This document shows, one piece after another, positions 12,641-27,200 of a stretch of DNA of 64,000 nt (position 1 is the stretch's first letter; the number at the start of each line of letters is the position of its first letter). Origin of the DNA: Xanthostigma xanthostigma (taxonomy: Eukaryota; Arthropoda; Insecta; Raphidioptera; Raphidiidae); the NCBI GenBank assembly GCA_963575645.1, contig OY754472.1, positions 26,537,401 to 26,601,400 of the forward strand, in the 5' to 3' direction. A program made the translations under genes and the position numbers. The notes under the pieces are model-generated. The model saw only the letters and a program-made list of their open reading frames with translations. It searched no databases and was not told the DNA's origin.

Positions 12641-14125
12641 AAATAAAGCAATTTTGCCTATAAAGACTTATTTGCACCTAATTGTCGTAAAGCATGTAAA
12701 AACTGCTTGTCTGCGTTTAAATAATGGTTAATATGCAGTTTGCATTTTCTTATTAGAGAATGATCCAAACCTGAATGTTATAGTGTAAATCGACTTACCT
12801 TCTTGAAATAAAGCAATTTTGCCTATAAGGACTCATTTGCCCCTAATTGTCATAAAGCATGTAAACACTGCTTGTATGCGTTAAAATAATGGTTAATATG
12901 CAGTTTGCTTTTTCTTATGCGAGAATGATCCAAACCTGATTGTTATAGTGTAAATAGACTTACCCTCATGAAATAATGCAATTTTGCCTATAAGGACTTA
13001 ATTGCACCTAATTGTCGTAAACCATGTAAAAACTGCTTGTCTGCGTGAAAATGATAGTCAATATTCAGTTTGCATTTTCTTATGAGAGAATGATCGAAAC
13101 CTGAATGTTATAGTGTAAACAGACTTGACCTCATGAAATAAAGCAATTTTGCCTATAAGGACTCATTTGCACCTAATTGTCATAAAGCATGTAAAAACTG
13201 CTTGTATGCGTTAAAATAATGGTTAATATGCAGTTTGCATTTTCTTATGAGAGAATGATCCAAACCTGAATTATATAGTGTAAATAGACTAACCTTCATG
13301 AAATAAAGCAATTTTGACTATAAGGACTCATTTGCCCCTAATTGTCATAAAGCATGTAAACACTGCTTGTAGGCGTTAAAATAATGGTTAATATGCAGTT
13401 TGCATTTTCTTATGAGAGAATGATCCAAACCTGAATGTTATAGTATAAGTAAACTTACCTTTGTGAAATAAAGCAATTTTGCCTATAAGGACTCATTTGC
13501 ACCTAATTGTCGTAAAGCATGTAAAAACTGCTTTTCTGCGTTAAAATAATGGTTAATATGCAGTTTGCATTTTCTTATGAGAGAATAATCCAAACCTGAA
13601 TTATATAGTGTAAATAGACTAACCTTCATTAAATAAAGCAATTTTGCCTATAAGGACTCATTTGCCCCTAATTGTCATAAAGCATGTAAAAACTGCTTGT
13701 ATGCGTTAAAATAATGGTTAATATGCAGTTTGCATTTTCTTATGAGAGAATGATCCAAACCTGAATGTTATAGTATAAATAGACTAACCATCATGAAATA
13801 AAGCAAAATTGCCTATAAGGACTCATTTGCACTTAATTGTCATAAAGCTTGTAAAAACTGTTTGTATGCGTTAAAATAATACTTAATATGCAGTTTGCAT
13901 TTTCTTATGAGAGAATGATCGAAACCTGAATGTTATAGTTTAAGTAAACTTACCTTTGTAAAATAAAGCAATTTTGCCTATAAGGACTCATTTGCACCTA
14001 ATTGTCGTAAAGCATGTAAAAACTGCTTGTCTGCGTTAAAATAATGGTTAATATGCAGTTTGCAATTTCTTATGAGAGAATGATCCAAACCTGAATGTTA
14101 TAGTGTAACTAGACTTACCTTCATA
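12641..14125 (+). repeat. Nested 1,485-bp 9-mer, copy 2
   Basis: This is the tandem copy of 11,156-12,640. The match continues about 20 bp and then breaks at 14,146 (CCTAG against CCTAT). Confidence 0.9.
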
Positions 14126-17100
14126 AAATAAAGCAATTTTGCCTAGAAAGACTCATTTGCCCCTCATTGTCATAAAGCATGTAAAAACTGCTTGTATGCG
14201 TTAAAATAATAGTTAATATGCAGTTTGCATTTTCTTATGAGAGAATGATCCAAACCTGAATGTTATAGTGTAAATTGACTTACCTTTGTACAATAAATCA
14301 ATTTTGCCTATAATTACTCATTTGCACGCAATTGTCGTGAAGCATGTAAAAACTGCTTGTCTGCGTTAAAATAATGGTTAATATGCAGTTTGCATTTTCT
14401 TATGAGAGAATGATCCAAACCTGAATGTTATAGTGAAAGTAGACTTACCTTTGTGAAATAAAACAATTTTGCCTTTAAGGACTTATTTGCACCTAATTGT
14501 CGTAAACCATGTAAAAACCGCTTGTCTGCGTGAAAATGATAGTCAATATTCAGTTTGCATTTTCTTATGAGAGAATGATCCAAACCTGAATATTATAGTG
14601 TAAATAGACTTACTCTCATGAAATAAAGCAATTTTGCCTATAAGGACTCATTTGCACCTAATTGTCATAAAGCATGTAAAAACTGCTTGTATGCGTTAAA
14701 ATAATAGTTAATATGCAGTTTGCATTTTCTTGTGAGAGAATGATCCAAACCTGAATGTTATAGTGTAAGTAAACTTACCTTTGTAAAACAAAGCAATTTT
14801 GCCTATAAGGACTCATTTGCACCTAATTGTCGTAAAGCATGTAAAAACTGCTTGTCTGCGTTAAAATAATGGTTAATATGCAGTTTGCATTTTTTTATGA
14901 GAGAATGATCTAAACCTGAATGTTATAGTGTAAATAGACTTACCCTCATGAAATAAAGCAATTTTGCCTATAAGGACTCATTTGCACCTAATTGTCATAA
15001 AGCATGTAAAAACTGCTTGTATGCGTTTAAATAATGGTTAATATGCAGTTTGCATTTTCTTATGAGAGAATGATCCAAACCTAAATGTTATAGTGTAAAT
15101 AGACTAACCCTAATGAAATAAAACAATTTTGCCTAAAAGGACTCATTTGCACCTAATTGTCATAAAGCTTGTTAAAACTGCTTGTATGCGTTAAAATAAT
15201 AGTTAATATGCAGTTTGCATTTTCTTATGAGAGAATGATCCAAACCTGAATGTTATAGTTTAAGTAAACTTACCTTTGTAAAATAAAGCAATTTTGCCTA
15301 TAAGGACTCATTTGCACGCAATTGTCGTGAAGCATGTAAAAACTGCTTGTTTGCGTTAAAATAATGGTTAATATGCAGTTTGCATTTTCTTATGAGAGAA
15401 TGATCCAAACCTGAATGTTATAGTCTAAATAGACTTACCTTTGTAAAAAAAAGCAATTTTGCCTATAAGGACTCATTTGCACGCAATTGTCGTGAAGCAT
15501 GTAAAAACTGCTTGTCTGCGTTAAAATGATAGTAAATATGCAGTTTGCATTTTCGTATGAGAGAATGATCCAAACCTGAATGTTATAGTGTAAATAGACT
15601 AACCCTCATGAAATAAAGCAATTTTGCCTATCAGGACTCATTTGCACCTAATTGTCATAAAGCATGTAAAAACTGCTTGTATGCGTTAAAATAATGGCTA
15701 ATATGCAGTTTGCATTTTCTTATGAGAGAATGATCCAAACCTGAATGTTATAGTGTAAATAGACTTACCTTTGTAAAATAAAGCAATTTTGCCTATAAGG
15801 ACTCATTTGCACGCAATTGTCGTGAAGCATGTAAAAACTGCTTGTCTGCGTGAAAATGATAGAAAATATGCAGTTTCCATTTTCTTATGAGAGAATGATC
15901 CAAACCTGAATGTAATAGTGTAAATAGACTTATCTTCATGAAATAAAGCAATTTTGCCTATAAGGACTCATTTGCCCCTAATTGTCATAAAGCATGTAAA
16001 AACTGCTTGTATGCTTTAAAATAATGGCTAATATGCAGTTTGCATTTTCTTGTGAGAGAATGATCCAAACCTGAATGTTATAGTGTAAGTAAACTTACCT
16101 TTGTAAAATAAAGCAATTTTGCCTATAAGGACTCATTTGCACCTAATTGTCGTAAAGCATGTAAAAACTGCTTGTCTGCGTTAAAATAATGGTTAATATG
16201 CAGTTTGCATTTTCTTATGAGAGAATAATCCAAACCTGAATGTTATAGTGTAAATAGACTAACCCTCATGAAATAAAGCAATTTTGCCTATAAGGACTCA
16301 TTTGCCCCTAATTGTCATAAAGCATGTAAAAACTGCTTGTATGCGTTAAAATAATGGTTAATATGCAGTTTGCATTTTTTTATGAGAGAATGATCTAAAC
16401 CTGAATGTTATAGTGTAAATAGACTTACCCTCATGAAATAAAGCAATTTTGCCTATAAGGACTCATTTGCACCTAATTGTCATAAAGCATGTAAAAACTG
16501 CTTGTATGCGTTTAAATAATGGTTAATATGCAGTTTGCATTTTCTTATGAGAGAATGATCCAAACCTGAATGTTATAGTGTAAATAGACTTACCTTCATG
16601 AAATAAAGCAATTTTGCCTATAAGGACTCATTTGCCCCTAATTGTCATAAAGCATGTAAAAACTGCTTGTATGCGTTAAAATAATGGTTAATATGCAGTT
16701 TGCATTTTCTTATGAGAGAATGATCCAAACCTGAATGTTATAGTCTAAATAGACTTACCTTTGCAAAATAAAGCAATTTTGCCTATAAGGACTCATTTGC
16801 ACGCAATTGTCGTGAAGCATGTAAAAACTGCTTGTCTGCGTTAAAATGATAGTAAATATGCAATTTGCATTTTCTTATGAGAGAATGATCCAAACCTGAA
16901 TGTTATAGTGTAAATAGACTAACCCTCATGAAATAAAGCAATTTTGCCTATCAGGACTCATTTGCACCTAATTGTCATAAAGCTTGTAAAAACTGCTTGT
17001 CTGCTATAAAATAATGGTTAATATGCAGTTTGCATTTTCTTATGAGAGAATGATCCAAACCGGAATGTTATAGTGTAAATAGACTTAACTTCATGAAATA

Positions 17101-19735
17101 AAGCAATTTTGCCTATAAGGACTCATTTGCCCCTAATTGTCATAAAGCATGTAAAAACTGCTTGTATGCGTTAAAATAATGGCTAATATGCAGTTTGCAT
17201 TTTCTTATGAGAGAATGATCCAAACCTGAATGTTATAGTGTAAATAGACTTACCTTTGTAAAATAAAGCAATTTTGCCTATAAGGACTCATTTGCACGCA
17301 ATTGTCGTGAAGCATGTAAAAACTGCTTGTCTGCGTGAAAATGATAGAAAATATGCAGTTTCCATTTTCTTATGAGAGAATGATCCAAACCTGAATGTTA
17401 TAGTGTAAATAGACTTACCCTCATGAAATAAAGCAATTTTGCCTTTAAAGGCTTATTTGCACCTAATTGTCGTAAAGCATGTAAAAACTGCTTGTCTGCG
17501 TTTAAATAATGGTTAATATTCAGTTTGCATTTTCCTATGAGAGAATGATCCAAACCTGAATATTATAGTGTAAATAGACTTACCCTCATGAAATAAAGCA
17601 ATTTTGCCTATAAGGACTCATTTGCCCCTAATTGTCATAAAGCATGTAAAAACTGCTTGTATGCGTTAAAATAATGGTTAATATGCAGTTTGCATTTTCT
17701 TATGAGAGAATGATCCAAACCTGAATGTTATAGTCTAAATAGACTTACCTTTGTAAAATAAAGCAATTTTGCCTATAAGGACTCATTTGCACGCAATTGT
17801 CGTGAAGCATGTAAAAACTGCTTGTCTGCGTTAAAATAATGGTTAATATGCAGTTTGCATTTTCTTATGAGAGAATAATCCAAACCTGAATAATATAGTG
17901 TAAATAGACTAACCTTCATGAAATAAAGCAATTTTGCCTATAAGGACTCATTTGCACCTAATTGTCATAAAGCTTGTAAAAACTGCTTGTATGCGTTAAA
18001 ATAATGGTTAATATGCAGTTTGCATTTTCTTATGAGAGAATAATCCAAACCTGAATTATATAGTGTAAATAGACCCTACTTCATAAAAAAAGCAATTTTG
18101 CCTATAAAGACTCATTTGCCCCTCATTGTCATAAAGCATGTAAAAACTGCTTGTATGCGTTAAAATAATGGTTAATATGCAGTTTGCATTTTCTTATGAG
18201 AGAATGATCCAAACCTGAATGTTATAGTGTAAATTGACTTACCTTTGTAAAATAAAGCAATTTTGCCTATAAGGACTCATTTGCACGCAATAGTCGTGAA
18301 GCATGTAAAAACTGCTTGTCTGCGTTAAAATAATGGTTAATATGCAGTTTGCATTTTCTTATGAGAGAATAATCCAAACCTGAATAATATAGTGTAAATA
18401 GACTAACCTTCATGAAATAAAGCAATTTTGCCTATAAGGACTCATTTGCACCTAATTGTCATAAAGCTTGTAAAAACTGCTTGTATGCGTTAAAATAATA
18501 GTAAATATGCAGTTTGCATTTTCTTATGAGAGAATGATCCAAACCTAATTGTTGTAGTGTAAATAGACTAACCCTCATGAAATAAAGCAATTTTGCTTAT
18601 AAGGACTCATTTGCCCCTAATTGTCATAAAGCATGTAAAAACTGCTTTTATGCGTTAAAATGATAGTAAATATGCAGTTTGCATTTTCTTATGAGAGAAT
18701 GATCCAAACCTAAATGTTATAGTGTAAATAGACTAACCCTCATGAAATAAAGCAATTTTGCCTAAAAGGACTCATTTGCACCTAATTGTCATAAAGCTTG
18801 TAAAAACTGTTTGTATGCGTTAAAATAATAGTTAATATGCAGTTTGCATTTTCTTATGAGAGAATGATCCAAACCTGAATGTTACAGTGTAAATAGACTA
18901 ACCCTCATGAAATAAAGCAATTTTGCCTATCAGGACTTATTTGCACCTAATTGTTATAAAGCTTGTAAAAACTGCTTGTCTGCGTGAAAATGATAGAAAA
19001 TATGCAGTTTCCATTTTCTTATGAGAGAATGATCCAAACCTGAATGTTATAGTGTAAATAGACTTACCCTCATGAAATAAAGCAATTTTGCCTATAAAGA
19101 CTTATTTGCACCTAATTGTCGTAAAGCATGTAAAAACTGCTTGTCTGCGTTTAAATAATTGTTAATATGCAGTTTGCATTTTCTTATTAGAGAATGATCC
19201 AAACCTGAATGTTATAGTGTAAATAGACTCACCCTCATGAAATAATGCAATTTTGCCAAAAAGGACTCATTTGCACCTAATTGTCATAAAGCTTGTAAAA
19301 ACTGCTTGTATGCGTTAAAATAATAGTTAATATGCAGTTTGCCTTTTCTTATGAGAGAATGATCCAAACCTGAATGTTATAGTTTAAGTAAACTTACCTT
19401 TGTAAAATAAAGCAATTTTGCCTATAAGGACTCATTTGCCCTGAATTGTCATAAAGCATATAAAAACTGCTTGTATGCGTTAAAATAATGGTTAATATGC
19501 AGTTTGCATTTTCTTATGAGAGAATGATCCAAACCTGAATGTTATAGTGTAAATAGACTTACCTTCATGAAAATAAAGCAATTTTGCCTATAAGGACTCA
19601 TTTGCACGCAATTGTCGTGAAGCACGTAAAAACTGCTTGTCTGCGTGAAAATGATAGAAAATATGCAGTTTCCATTTTCTTATGAGAGAATGATCCAAAC
19701 CTGAATGTTATAGTGTAAATAGACTTACCCTCATG

Positions 19736-21220
19736 AAATAAAGCAATTTTGCCTATAAAGACTTATTTGCACCTAATTGTCGTAAAGCATGTAAAAACTG
19801 CTTGTCTGCGTTTAAATAATGGTTAATATGCAGTTTGCATTTTCTTATTAGAGAATGATCCAAACCTGAATGTTATAGTGTAAATCGACTTACCTTCTTG
19901 AAATAAAGCAATTTTGCCTATAAGGACTCATTTGCCCCTAATTGTCATAAAGCATGTAAACACTGCTTGTATGCGTTAAAATAATGGTTAATATGCAGTT
20001 TGCTTTTTCTTATGCGAGAATGATCCAAACCTGATTGTTATAGTGTAAATAGACTTACCCTCATGAAATAATGCAATTTTGCCTATAAGGACTTAATTGC
20101 ACCTAATTGTCGTAAACCATGTAAAAACTGCTTGTCTGCGTGAAAATGATAGTCAATATTCAGTTTGCATTTTCTTATGAGAGAATGATCGAAACCTGAA
20201 TGTTATAGTGTAAACAGACTTGACCTCATGAAATAAAGCAATTTTGCCTATAAGGACTCATTTGCACCTAATTGTCATAAAGCATGTAAAAACTGCTTGT
20301 ATGCGTTAAAATAATGGTTAATATGCAGTTTGCATTTTCTTATGAGAGAATGATCCAAACCTGAATTATATAGTGTAAATAGACTAACCTTCATGAAATA
20401 AAGCAATTTTGACTATAAGGACTCATTTGCCCCTAATTGTCATAAAGCATGTAAACACTGCTTGTAGGCGTTAAAATAATGGTTAATATGCAGTTTGCAT
20501 TTTCTTATGAGAGAATGATCCAAACCTGAATGTTATAGTATAAGTAAACTTACCTTTGTGAAATAAAGCAATTTTGCCTATAAGGACTCATTTGCACCTA
20601 ATTGTCGTAAAGCATGTAAAAACTGCTTTTCTGCGTTAAAATAATGGTTAATATGCAGTTTGCATTTTCTTATGAGAGAATAATCCAAACCTGAATTATA
20701 TAGTGTAAATAGACTAACCTTCATTAAATAAAGCAATTTTGCCTATAAGGACTCATTTGCCCCTAATTGTCATAAAGCATGTAAAAACTGCTTGTATGCG
20801 TTAAAATAATGGTTAATATGCAGTTTGCATTTTCTTATGAGAGAATGATCCAAACCTGAATGTTATAGTATAAATAGACTAACCATCATGAAATAAAGCA
20901 AAATTGCCTATAAGGACTCATTTGCACTTAATTGTCATAAAGCTTGTAAAAACTGTTTGTATGCGTTAAAATAATACTTAATATGCAGTTTGCATTTTCT
21001 TATGAGAGAATGATCGAAACCTGAATGTTATAGTTTAAGTAAACTTACCTTTGTAAAATAAAGCAATTTTGCCTATAAGGACTCATTTGCACCTAATTGT
21101 CGTAAAGCATGTAAAAACTGCTTGTCTGCGTTAAAATAATGGTTAATATGCAGTTTGCAATTTCTTATGAGAGAATGATCCAAACCTGAATGTTATAGTG
21201 TAACTAGACTTACCTTCATA
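19736..21220 (+). repeat. Nested 1,485-bp 9-mer in the second 8,580-bp unit, copy 1
   Basis: This corresponds to 11,156-12,640 shifted by 8,580 bp. Both 9-mer copies are present in both large units, so the 9-mer duplication came first. Confidence 0.9.
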
Positions 21221-22705
21221 AAATAAAGCAATTTTGCCTATAAAGACTTATTTGCACCTAATTGTCGTAAAGCATGTAAAAACTGCTTGTCTGCGTTTAA
21301 ATAATGGTTAATATGCAGTTTGCATTTTCTTATTAGAGAATGATCCAAACCTGAATGTTATAGTGTAAATCGACTTACCTTCTTGAAATAAAGCAATTTT
21401 GCCTATAAGGACTCATTTGCCCCTAATTGTCATAAAGCATGTAAACACTGCTTGTATGCGTTAAAATAATGGTTAATATGCAGTTTGCTTTTTCTTATGC
21501 GAGAATGATCCAAACCTGATTGTTATAGTGTAAATAGACTTACCCTCATGAAATAATGCAATTTTGCCTATAAGGACTTAATTGCACCTAATTGTCGTAA
21601 ACCATGTAAAAACTGCTTGTCTGCGTGAAAATGATAGTCAATATTCAGTTTGCATTTTCTTATGAGAGAATGATCGAAACCTGAATGTTATAGTGTAAAC
21701 AGACTTGACCTCATGAAATAAAGCAATTTTGCCTATAAGGACTCATTTGCACCTAATTGTCATAAAGCATGTAAAAACTGCTTGTATGCGTTAAAATAAT
21801 GGTTAATATGCAGTTTGCATTTTCTTATGAGAGAATGATCCAAACCTGAATTATATAGTGTAAATAGACTAACCTTCATGAAATAAAGCAATTTTGACTA
21901 TAAGGACTCATTTGCCCCTAATTGTCATAAAGCATGTAAACACTGCTTGTAGGCGTTAAAATAATGGTTAATATGCAGTTTGCATTTTCTTATGAGAGAA
22001 TGATCCAAACCTGAATGTTATAGTATAAGTAAACTTACCTTTGTGAAATAAAGCAATTTTGCCTATAAGGACTCATTTGCACCTAATTGTCGTAAAGCAT
22101 GTAAAAACTGCTTTTCTGCGTTAAAATAATGGTTAATATGCAGTTTGCATTTTCTTATGAGAGAATAATCCAAACCTGAATTATATAGTGTAAATAGACT
22201 AACCTTCATTAAATAAAGCAATTTTGCCTATAAGGACTCATTTGCCCCTAATTGTCATAAAGCATGTAAAAACTGCTTGTATGCGTTAAAATAATGGTTA
22301 ATATGCAGTTTGCATTTTCTTATGAGAGAATGATCCAAACCTGAATGTTATAGTATAAATAGACTAACCATCATGAAATAAAGCAAAATTGCCTATAAGG
22401 ACTCATTTGCACTTAATTGTCATAAAGCTTGTAAAAACTGTTTGTATGCGTTAAAATAATACTTAATATGCAGTTTGCATTTTCTTATGAGAGAATGATC
22501 GAAACCTGAATGTTATAGTTTAAGTAAACTTACCTTTGTAAAATAAAGCAATTTTGCCTATAAGGACTCATTTGCACCTAATTGTCGTAAAGCATGTAAA
22601 AACTGCTTGTCTGCGTTAAAATAATGGTTAATATGCAGTTTGCAATTTCTTATGAGAGAATGATCCAAACCTGAATGTTATAGTGTAACTAGACTTACCT
22701 TCATA
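21221..22705 (+). repeat. Nested 1,485-bp 9-mer in the second 8,580-bp unit, copy 2
   Basis: This corresponds to 12,641-14,125 shifted by 8,580 bp. It ends in the same CCTAG-containing monomer at 22,722. Confidence 0.9.
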
Positions 22706-24227
22706 AAATAAAGCAATTTTGCCTAGAAAGACTCATTTGCCCCTCATTGTCATAAAGCATGTAAAAACTGCTTGTATGCGTTAAAATAATAGTTAATATG
22801 CAGTTTGCATTTTCTTATGAGAGAATGATCCAAACCTGAATGTTATAGTGTAAATTGACTTACCTTTGTACAATAAATCAATTTTGCCTATAATTACTCA
22901 TTTGCACGCAATTGTCGTGAAGCATGTAAAAACTGCTTGTCTGCGTTAAAATAATGGTTAATATGCAGTTTGCATTTTCTTATGAGAGAATGATCCAAAC
23001 CTGAATGTTATAGTGAAAGTAGACTTACCTTTGTGAAATAAAACAATTTTGCCTTTAAGGACTTATTTGCACCTAATTGTCGTAAACCATGTAAAAACCG
23101 CTTGTCTGCGTGAAAATGATAGTCAATATTCAGTTTGCATTTTCTTATGAGAGAATGATCCAAACCTGAATATTATAGTGTAAATAGACTTACTCTCATG
23201 AAATAAAGCAATTTTGCCTATAAGGACTCATTTGCACCTAATTGTCATAAAGCATGTAAAAACTGCTTGTATGCGTTAAAATAATAGTTAATATGCAGTT
23301 TGCATTTTCTTGTGAGAGAATGATCCAAACCTGAATGTTATAGTGTAAGTAAACTTACCTTTGTAAAACAAAGCAATTTTGCCTATAAGGACTCATTTGC
23401 ACCTAATTGTCGTAAAGCATGTAAAAACTGCTTGTCTGCGTTAAAATAATGGTTAATATGCAGTTTGCATTTTTTTATGAGAGAATGATCTAAACCTGAA
23501 TGTTATAGTGTAAATAGACTTACCCTCATGAAATAAAGCAATTTTGCCTATAAGGACTCATTTGCACCTAATTGTCATAAAGCATGTAAAAACTGCTTGT
23601 ATGCGTTTAAATAATGGTTAATATGCAGTTTGCATTTTCTTATGAGAGAATGATCCAAACCTAAATGTTATAGTGTAAATAGACTAACCCTAATGAAATA
23701 AAACAATTTTGCCTAAAAGGACTCATTTGCACCTAATTGTCATAAAGCTTGTTAAAACTGCTTGTATGCGTTAAAATAATAGTTAATATGCAGTTTGCAT
23801 TTTCTTATGAGAGAATGATCCAAACCTGAATGTTATAGTTTAAGTAAACTTACCTTTGTAAAATAAAGCAATTTTGCCTATAAGGACTCATTTGCACGCA
23901 ATTGTCGTGAAGCATGTAAAAACTGCTTGTTTGCGTTAAAATAATGGTTAATATGCAGTTTGCATTTTCTTATGAGAGAATGATCCAAACCTGAATGTTA
24001 TAGTCTAAATAGACTTACCTTTGTAAAAAAAAGCAATTTTGCCTATAAGGACTCATTTGCACGCAATTGTCGTGAAGCATGTAAAAACTGCTTGTCTGCG
24101 TTAAAATGATAGTAAATATGCAGTTTGCATTTTCGTATGAGAGAATGATCCAAACCTGAATGTTATAGTGTAAATAGACTAACCCTCATGAAATAAAGCA
24201 ATTTTGCCTATCAGGACTCATTTGCAC

Positions 24228-27200
24228 CTAATTGTCATAAAGCTTGTAAAAACTGCTTGTATGCGTTAAAATAATGGTTAATATGCAGTTTGCATTTTCT
24301 TATGAGATAATGATCCAAACCTAAAAGATATAGTGTAAATAAACTAACCCTCATGAAATAAAGCAATTTTGCCTATAAGGACTCATTTGCACCTAATTGT
24401 CATAAAGCTTGTAAAAACTGCTTGTCTGCGTTAAAATAATGGTTAAAATGCAGTTTGCATTTTCTTATGAGAGAATGATCCAAACCTGAATGTTATAGTG
24501 TAATTAGACTTACCCTCATGAAATAAAGCAATTTTGCCGATAAGGACTCATTTGCACCTAATTGTCGTAAAGCATGTAAAAACTGCTTGTCTGCTTCAAA
24601 ATAATAGTTAATATGCAGTTTGCATTTTCTTATGAGAGAATGATCCAAACCTGAATGTTATAGTGTAAATAGACTTAACTTCATGATATGAAGCAATTTT
24701 GCCTATAAGGACTCATTTGCCCTTAATTGTCATAAAGCATGTAAAAACTGCTTGTATGCGTTAAAATAATGGCTAATATGCAGTTTGCATTTTCTTATGA
24801 GAGAATGATCCAAACCTGAATGTTATAGTGTAAATAGACTTACCTTTGTAAAATAAAGCAATTTTGCCTATAAGGACTCAATTGCACGCAATTGTCGTGA
24901 AGCATGTAAAAACTGCTTGTCTGCGTGAAAATGATAGAAAATATGCAGTTTCCATTTTCTTATGAGAGAATGATCCAAACCTGAATGTTATAGTGTAAAT
25001 AGACTTACCCTCATGAAATAAAGCAATTTTGTCTATAAAGGCTTATTTGCACCTAATTGTCGTAAAGCATGGAAAAACTGCTTGTCTGCGTTTAAATAAT
25101 GGTTAATATGCAGTTTGCATTTTCTTATGAGAGAATGATCCAAACCTGAATGTTATAGTGTAAATAGACTTACCTTCATGAAATAAAGCAATTTTGCCTA
25201 TAAGGACTCATTTGCCCCTAATTGTCATAAAGCATGTAAAAACTGCTTGTATGCGTTAAAATAATGGTTAATATGCAGTTTGCATTTTCTTATGAGAGAA
25301 TGATCCAAACCTGAATGGTATAGTGTAAATAGACTTACCCTCATAAGATAATGCAATTTTGCCTATAAGGACTTATTTGCACCTAATTGTCGTAAACCAT
25401 GTAAAAACTGCTTGTCTGCGTGAAAATGATAGTCAATATTCAGTTTGCATTTTCTTATGAGAGAATGATCCAAACCTGAATATTATAGTGTAAATAGACT
25501 TACCCTCATGAAATAAAGCAATTTTGCCTATAAGGACTCATTTGCACCTAATTGTCGTAAAGCATGTAAAAACTGCTTTTCTGCGTTAAAATAATGGTTA
25601 ATATGCAGTTTGCATTTTCTTATGAGAGAATAATCCAAACCTGAATTATATAATGTAAATAGACTAACCTTCATTAAATAAAGCAATTTTGCCTATAAGG
25701 ACTCATTTGCCCCTAATTGTCATAAAGCATGTAAAAACTGCTTGTATGCGTTAAAATAATGGTTAATATGCAGTTTGCATTTTCTTATGAGAGAATGATC
25801 CAAACCTGAATGTTAGTATAAATAGACTAACCATCATGAAATAAAGCAAATTTGCCTATAAGGACTCATTTGCACCTAATTGTCATAAAGCTTGTAAAAA
25901 CTGTTTGTATGCGTTAAAATAATACTTAATATGCAGTTTGCATTTTCTTATGAGAGAATGATCGAAACCTGAATGTTATAGTTTAAGTAAACTTACCTTT
26001 GTAAAATAAAGCAATTTTGCCTATAAGGACTCATTTGCACCTAATTGTCGTAAAGCATGTAAAAACTGCTTGTCTGCGTTAAAATAATGGTTAATATGCA
26101 GTTTGCAATTTCTTATGAGAGAATGATCCAAACCTGAATGTTATAGTGTAACTAGACTTACCTTAATGAAATAAAGCAATTTTGCCTATAAGGACTCATT
26201 TGCCCCTAATTGTCATAAAGCATGTAAAAACTGCTTGTATGCGTTAAAATAATGGTTAATATGCAGTTTGCATTTTCTTATGAGAGAATGATCCAAACCT
26301 GAATGTTATAGTGTAAATAGACTTACCTTTGTAAAATAAAGCAATTTTGCCTATAAGGACTCATTTGCACGCAAATGTCGTGAAGCATGTAAAAACTGCT
26401 TGTATGCGTTAAAATAATGGTTAATTCGCAGTTTGCATTTTATTATGAGAGAATGATATAAACCTAAATGTTATAGTGTAAATAGACTAACCCTTATGAA
26501 ATAAAGCAATTTTGCCTATAAGGACTCATTTGCACCTAATTGTCATAAAGCTTGTAAAAACTGCTTGTATGCGTTAAAATAATGGTTAATATGCAGTTTG
26601 CATTTTCTGATGAGAGAATAATCCAAACCTGAATTATATAGTGTAAATAGACTTACCTTCATAAAATAAAGCAATTTTGCCTATAAAGACTCATTTGCCC
26701 CTCATTGTCATAAAGCATGTAAAAACTGCTTGTATGCGTTAAAATAATAGTTAATATGCAGTTTGCATTTTCTTATGAGAGAATGATCCAAACCTGAATG
26801 TTATAGTGTAAATTGACTTACCTTTGTACAATAAAGCAATTTTGCCTATAATTACTCATTTGCACGCAATTGTCGTGAAGCATGTAAAAACTGCTTGTCT
26901 GCGTTAAAATAATGGTTAATATGCAGTTTGCATTTTCTTATGAGAGAATGATCCAAACCTGAATGTTATAGTGAAAGTAGACTTACCTTTGTGAAATAAA
27001 ACAATTTTGCCTTTAAGGACTTATTTGCACCTAATTGTCGTAAACCATGTAAAAACCGCTTGTCTGCGTGAAAATGATAGTCAATATTCAGTTTGCATTT
27101 TCTTAAGAGAGAATGATCCAAACGTGAATATTATAGTGTAAATAGACTTACCCTCATGAAATAAAGCAATTTTGCCTATAAGGACTCATTTGCACCTAAT

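Larger units (their letters stand above)
7068..15647 (+). repeat. 8,580-bp higher-order repeat, copy 1 (52 monomers)
   Basis: This unit of exactly 52 x 165 bp is followed directly by its copy at 15,648-24,227. Reading the two line by line, I found only two substitutions (7,360 A against 15,940 G; 11,882 G against 20,462 T). Indels inside the unit (-1 near 9,508, +1 near 10,990) are shared by both copies. The match fails at 7,067/15,647 on the left (CCCC against CACC) and at about 24,244 on the right. The copy includes the nested 9-mer duplication at 11,156-14,125. Confidence 0.93.
15648..24227 (+). repeat. 8,580-bp higher-order repeat, copy 2 (52 monomers)
   Basis: This is the direct tandem copy of 7,068-15,647, and the match continues about 16 bp past the formal end. 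It has the same nested 9-mer pair (19,736-21,220 and 21,221-22,705). The base at 20,462 is T, as in the paralogous 9-mer position 13,367, which shows that G at 11,882 is a private, later change in copy 1. Confidence 0.93.
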
